From contig MU619275.1 in NCBI GenBank assembly GCA_025201805.1, positions 52,852 through 116,851 on the forward strand: a stretch of 64,000 nucleotides of DNA, given 5' to 3'. The notes under the pieces were generated by a model, which was not told the origin of the DNA, did not search any database, and was given only the letters and a program-made list of their open reading frames with translations. Shown one piece after another: positions 59,834-64,000 of this stretch (positions within the stretch are counted from its first letter, which is position 1; each line of letters opens with the position of its first letter). A program made the translations under genes and the position numbers. The DNA is from Parasitella parasitica (lineage: Eukaryota; Mucoromycota; Mucoromycetes; Mucorales; Mucoraceae).

Positions 59834-61297
59834 CTAGACAGGATGAGGCAAACTAGAGTTTCCAGGCTTTGAACGAGCCACAGAGTCGCGATTGCTATTG
59901 TTAGAGCCTCGATGTGGGAATCTTTCAAGCGCTCTCTGCACGGCAAATAGAAAACTTTCTGGCCTATGATGTTGAACAATTGGAGAGCTAATAAAGCGAA
60001 CCTCATTTGACTCTCTTGTGTTGTTTTTCCGCTTAAAAATGGAAGGCTTTCTAGTAAAGAACACGCCATTTTCGTTGCTTTGATTAGAGACTTGAATAGA
60101 GCTGTTGTGGTTTCTTTGTCGTCTCTTGTAGGTACACAACAAGAGGATCGCCAATGCTATCACGCATATAGAGCCGATACCAAGGCCTAACCCCAGCGCT
60201 AAATTACGTCTGGAGGAGCCGTCGTTCTGGGCGGTTTGATGGAAAGTCATACTGTCATCGCTTCCGATATCTTCGTTGCTACTGGCAGCAGAAGGAGTGG
60301 CACTAGCTGTGCTGATTGCGGTAGAAATAGGGTTAATACTTGCATCAAGTGAAGAACTGAGAGGTATTCCCACAAAGCTCGAGCTTGATGCTCCCACCTC
60401 TCCAAATGCTGCTTTGCTTAGCAACGCTGTGGCTATGGATATTGTTGGTGTAGCTTGTATGCTGGATGTTTGCACTGCTGTTAAAACTCGAGTAGCAGAC
60501 GCAATCTCACCACTTGCAGAAGATGTTTTACTTGCTACAGCTGAGAATATGGAAAATACTGGTGTGGCCTGTGTACTGGCAGCTATGGTTGTTTGCACTG
60601 CAGTTAAGATTCGAGTAGATGTAGTTTTTTTACTTGTTGTTGTCGTTAATGTCCTTGGTTTTGCTTTTGATTCTGTCGTTGTAGTTTTTGTTGTAGTTTT
60701 TGTTGTAGTTTTTGTTTTTGTGGTGTGCTTTGAAAAGTGTGCTTTTGTTGATTTCACTGATGCCAGCTCAGTGGTTCGACTAGTTGTTTTTGTGGTATGA
60801 GATGCTGTTACTGTTGTATAATCTTTTTGTGCGCCTTCTTTATCACGCTCATAATGTTCATGGATTACAAGGACATCAAAATGTTTACGATGTTTGTAGT
60901 ATTCATAAACATCATAAATCTCATTATTATCATCATGAGCATGCTTGTAATAATGGAGATGTTTGCGATTTTTTTGATGCTTATAATGTTTGCGATAATT
61001 GCGGTCCTTACAATCCTTATTATTCCTTTTATCCAAGCTACTATTAGACCTGCTATCAAGTAGCACATTAGTTGGTGATGCAGCAGCATTCGACAAGGTA
61101 GATGTGTAAAATAATGACAAAGCACTGTTATGATTAGATTGGTGTTCATCTGTTCATGCGGGGAAAAAATATTAGTTAACAGACATGGATATTAAATTTT
61201 GCAATCATTCAATACCTGAGATAACATTGCAATGAATTACAAATGGAATGGTGCAAATGAACAACAACTGAAATAGTAAAACAAATAGGGATATCAT
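59834..61297 (-). CDS. Single-pass Ser/Thr-rich membrane protein (Mid2/WSC-like topology)
   Basis: Two exons, 61297-61216 and 61149-59834, give 465 aa. Exon 1 encodes a signal peptide (MISLFVLLFQLLFICTIPF). Exon 2 starts with a Lys/His/Tyr-rich charged segment (KHYKHQKNRKHLHYYKHAHDD). It continues with a long Ser/Thr/Ala-rich region containing TTKTTTK repeats and two near copies of RxLTAVQT. Next is one transmembrane helix (LALGLGLGIGSICVIALAILLLC) with a basic stop-transfer (YKRRQR), and a cytosolic tail of about 120 residues. That layout resembles fungal wall-stress sensors of the Mid2 type, but no WSC or other cysteine domain is present and no pathway motif is clear. It is convergent with the fasciclin gene. 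Confidence 0.82.
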
Positions 61298-61502
61298 AAT
61301 AAATTTGGAGATCAAAATCAAAAAGAAAAACACATTCAACTGTTGCAGTGAATTTATAAAATACATATCTCTGCTTCTTTGTTACAACAATAAAGGCGCA
61401 CTTATCTGGCCATTCTTTTTAATTTATGCCATAAACATTGTAGATTGGTTTATGCCACCTTTATTCATCATGTTAATATTCCATAAAAGGAAGTTTTATC
61501 AT
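61298..61502. other. Short spacer
   Basis: About 205 bp between two genes on the minus strand; it must hold the promoter of the Ser/Thr-rich membrane protein gene and the 3' end of the beta-barrel gene. Confidence 0.4.
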
Positions 61503-62340
61503 TTAGCTTTGTCTTCTCTTTTGTTCACCATGACGGCGGTGTGATTGAGACCTCTTTGTCTTTGTAGTCTTCCACCATGGGCCTCTGGTCTTGGTCCTGG
61601 TGTTTTTGGAGCTTGTTGATTTTGTCCTGGTTGTCCTTTTGGTGCTACTAGTCTTGGAGTTCTTGGTAGTCGTCTTGGAGTTTTTGGTAGTCGTCTTGGT
61701 AGTCGTCTTGGTAGTCGTCTTGGTAGTCGTCTTGGTAGTAGTTGTTTTCTTGGTGGTAGTAGTGGATGGAGATGATGATCCAGCATCAACGCCTTGGTTC
61801 TTGTTGACCTTTCCAGGGGTATAAATTCCCTCGCAGTAAGAGCTTGCTACTGTACTCCAGCTTGCAGGAGAAGCATCATAGCGTTGACCAAAGAGATATT
61901 CAAAAGAAGGGATACTCAACTACAATTATATGGTTATTCAAATGTGCATGGATCCAACCCAACAAAAGAGACATACATCTAAACCGCTTCCACCGAGATC
62001 AACAGCCAAAACGTAGACAAATTTGGAAGGATTAGCAGAGTTAACAACCTTAAGGCAGAGGTTGCAAGTAGAGCCAGTGTCCATCTTAGCCACGGCAGTA
62101 ATTCTAGCCAAGTTTAATTCGTTGTAGGGCATGCCACAAGCAGGAGGATTGTTTGCAAGGGCGGCAGGTGCTTTTTCAAAAAAAAAAAAAAAATTAGCAT
62201 GTAAATGACAGGTATATCATTGTAGCACACTTACGGAGTCCAATGTAGTCTTGGGGAGTGATGCTGGCAGAGCCAGAAAGATTGGCGGCATTGACCAAAG
62301 AAGCCGCCAATGTCATAAATAAAACAGATCTAAAGAGCAT
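61503..62340 (-). CDS. Secreted double-psi beta-barrel (RlpA/expansin-like) protein with Lys/Thr-rich tail
   Basis: Three exons: 62340-62235, 62170-61977, 61919-61503; 238 aa. A signal peptide (MLFRSVLFMTLAASLVNA) is followed by a small domain with ACGMPYNELNLARITAV, STCNLCLKVVN and FVYVLAVDLGGSGLDLSIPSFEYLFG. This is the pattern of the double-psi beta-barrel in fungal RlpA-like and expansin-like secreted proteins, which bind wall polysaccharides or act as effectors or inhibitors. From about residue 150 the protein is a low-complexity tail of TTTK units, encoded by near-perfect 12-base repeats. It ends in a strongly basic Arg/Lys-rich C-terminus. The catalytic Asp pattern of true expansins was not established. 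Confidence 0.8.
61676..61740. repeat. 12-base tandem repeats inside the Lys/Thr tail
   Basis: The + strand unit GTCGTCTTGGTA is repeated about five times with few changes. Read on the minus strand it encodes TKTT units. It also opens frames on the other strand, which are not genes. Confidence 0.85.
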
Positions 62341-63099
62341 TGTTTTGTAGTATACAACGAGAAGAATAGGAAAGGGTCTGAAGGGGATGTCAAAGGGCTT
62401 TATCGATTTGACTGAACAATGAGGAAATGACAATGATGAAACTGGCCTTTTTTATATACATTTTTGATCCAGTGTGATCAACAAAGTCAAAGCTGACTGA
62501 CGGCATTTCTGTTGCACACTTTTTCTTTTTGCAGAAAATAATGTCGCACAGCTAATACAAACATATTAATGAGCGGACAACTGGTGTCTTGCTTTCACGA
62601 CAGAAAGATATACAACAGGATTGCCATACATTGCCGCAATTAATCATTTGTTGTATTAATTGCCTTTTGAAACGCAAAGGTTCCTGTGGAATATAAGAAT
62701 AAAATGTCGTGCAACAACATGAATTCAGAGCACAATCTTGGCTACTGTTGAAGCATACTTGCATCAAGTGTAATAACGTCTGCTACACATCTAATGGTAT
62801 ATCTGGAGAGAAAGAAATCTACCCAGTAAGACAACAACCAATGAGCCTAGATTGATATAATCATCAAACAGCAAAGTAACAGCACTGTATAAATAGAGAA
62901 TATATTGTAATTAATTTCATATTATTACTTTGAGGAGAGTATGTAAACCATGTATCATCATGCCGATCCATCAAAAATGTCATACAAATATACATGTATA
63001 AAAAAATGCTTATGTGAAGTGGAAGGATTATTATCAAATGGATGATGGATGTAGCAGAAGAAAGGGAAGGGGGGGGGATCGTATATATGTATATATAAT
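62341..63099. other. Intergenic
   Basis: Upstream region of the beta-barrel gene and 3' region of the Rab gene. AT-rich, with a G run near 63070. Nothing recognised. Confidence 0.4.
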
Positions 63100-64000
63100 T
63101 TAAAAACCACAACAGGAAGGTGATTTAGCATTGGAAGTTTCTTCATCCATGGGTAAATAGGTTGTTGGTTTTCTCTTGATGGACGGAAGGTACTGTTTAC
63201 GTTCTACTAAAACACGAGCTATATGGATAAAAATGTCTTCGATTTGGCCTAATAAAAAGAAATCAGGCTGGTTATTCTTTTCCCTTTTTCTTTCTACTTG
63301 CCATTATCTTCTTTTGCCGATACTTCGTATAGTAATGTTTCTGGACCCAACACACGCGTGATGTATTTCTGAGCATCATCAAATGACACCTCCCTCCGAG
63401 CCTGAGCCAAATCCAACTTGTTTGCTGCGACAACGATTACCAAATCTTCCGTCATATTTCTCTTGAGTTCTGTATATGTATATATGTGTGTGTGTATGTG
63501 TGTGTATGTGTGTGTGTGTGTAAGTATAGCGCATATCAATCACTATGTTTTTACCTTCTATCCAAGATGACAATTCTTCAAAGCTTTCTTGCGATGTTAT
63601 GTCATACACTAACAAAGCAGCCTGTGCGCCTCTATAATACATTGGAGCCATTGCCCGGAATCTTTCTGTTCTCGAGCATCTTTTTCAGTTATCTCCTTGC
63701 ATACTCAAACCTTGCTGCTTACAGAATAATTACCTTGGCCTGCTGTATCCCATATTTGAAGTCTGATTTTACAGTTGTCGACTGTTCTACGTATCAAGGA
63801 TGTTGTAAAAATAATGCCATTTCCTGTAGAATGGGACATGCAAGACTTACTGTTTTTTGGTCATGAAGGATGCGCCAATGGTGGATGTAGAGTTTGGCGA
63901 AAACGTTTTATCGATGTAGCGTACGACAAGCGATGTTTTGCCGACACCTTGTAGGTTTGTTATCAAGATGTTTCAACACACTTTTTTTTTTTTTTTTTTT
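63100..64000 (-). CDS. Rab-family small GTPase (Rab5/21/22-like), 5' end outside window
   Basis: Five exons seen: 63947-63851, 63786-63734, 63665-63555, 63469-63302, 63248-63100. The first exon or exons lie beyond the edge. The P-loop GVGKTSLV is truncated at its front. Then come switch I ([12 protein letters not shown]), [22 protein letters not shown] (G3 and switch II, quoted in part), VVAANKLDL (G4) and [10 protein letters not shown] (G5). The C-terminus ends in CCGF, a double-Cys prenylation end. The switch sequences fit the endosomal Rab5, Rab21 and Rab22 group, which controls early endosome fusion and sorting; the exact subtype is unclear. The last intron has a GC donor (GCAAGT at 63301), required by frame. 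The intron at 63470-63554 contains a (TG)n microsatellite. Confidence 0.9.
63484..63524. repeat. (TG)n microsatellite in a Rab intron
   Basis: TGTGTG units with TATG interruptions, wholly inside the intron between exons 63555-63665 and 63302-63469. Confidence 0.8.

Noticed and set aside
1-64000. tRNA, rRNA and CRISPR arrays
   Set aside because: I scanned for T-loop-like sequences, rRNA blocks and regularly spaced repeats and found none convincing. A tRNAscan or Infernal run would be decisive.

Overview
This is nuclear DNA from a filamentous fungus. The best fit is an early-diverging lineage of the Mucoromycota (Mucorales type). The clues are: genes broken by many 45-70 bp GT-AG introns; AT-rich spacers; intact TSC2, COP9 signalosome and SLMAP-type genes that budding yeasts lack or have reduced; a very large myosin-motor chitin synthase; homopolymeric Q/H/A/S tracts; and a Fanzor relic, a nuclease family known from such fungi. 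The assignment is an inference from gene content; no rRNA or mitochondrial marker is present. Two sequence gaps (14431-14440 and 48009-48078) and a terminal poly-T show this is a draft scaffold.

Layout. 0-5.4 kb: the start of an unrecognised gene leaving the window, an alpha-arrestin (ART-like) gene, and a carnitine O-acetyltransferase ending in a peroxisomal AKL signal. 5.4-10.6 kb: an accessory region. It holds two diverged head-to-tail copies of a non-coding unit, then a roughly 2.2 kb element with 44/45 bp inverted ends that contains an internally deleted Fanzor (eukaryotic TnpB relative) gene. 11-20 kb: a RhoGAP protein, a small zinc-ribbon/OB-like protein, ribosomal protein S19, a PAK/STE20-like kinase and an unrecognised Ser/Gln-rich protein. 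20-27 kb: a YchF/OLA1 GTPase with a mitochondrial-type presequence and a type II membrane M28 peptidase of the glutamate carboxypeptidase II/Vps70 type. 27-29.7 kb: no gene seen. 29.7-39.1 kb: a disordered protein gene followed on the same strand by the chitin synthase gene. 39.4-39.9 kb: a small broken gene. 40-48 kb: CSN4 and TSC2 (tuberin), divergently arranged. 48-56 kb: an F-box protein, a small Tyr/Gly-rich protein, a tail-anchored FHA protein of SLMAP/Far10 type, and a SAM methyltransferase. 56-62.4 kb: four consecutive secreted or cell-surface genes (copper radical oxidase, fasciclin protein, Ser/Thr-rich single-pass membrane protein, double-psi beta-barrel protein). 63.1-64 kb: a Rab GTPase cut by the window edge.

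The genes do not form an operon-like system. They fall into themes: growth and polarity signalling (TSC2, RhoGAP, PAK-like kinase, SLMAP-like, Rab, arrestin) and cell wall or surface (chitin synthase and the 56-62 kb run). All exon models were built by hand from splice consensus, reading-frame phase and family conservation; every joined model given with exon coordinates is in frame. Two introns use GC donors. The most unusual item is the Fanzor element, with its rearranged RuvC motifs and inverted ends.
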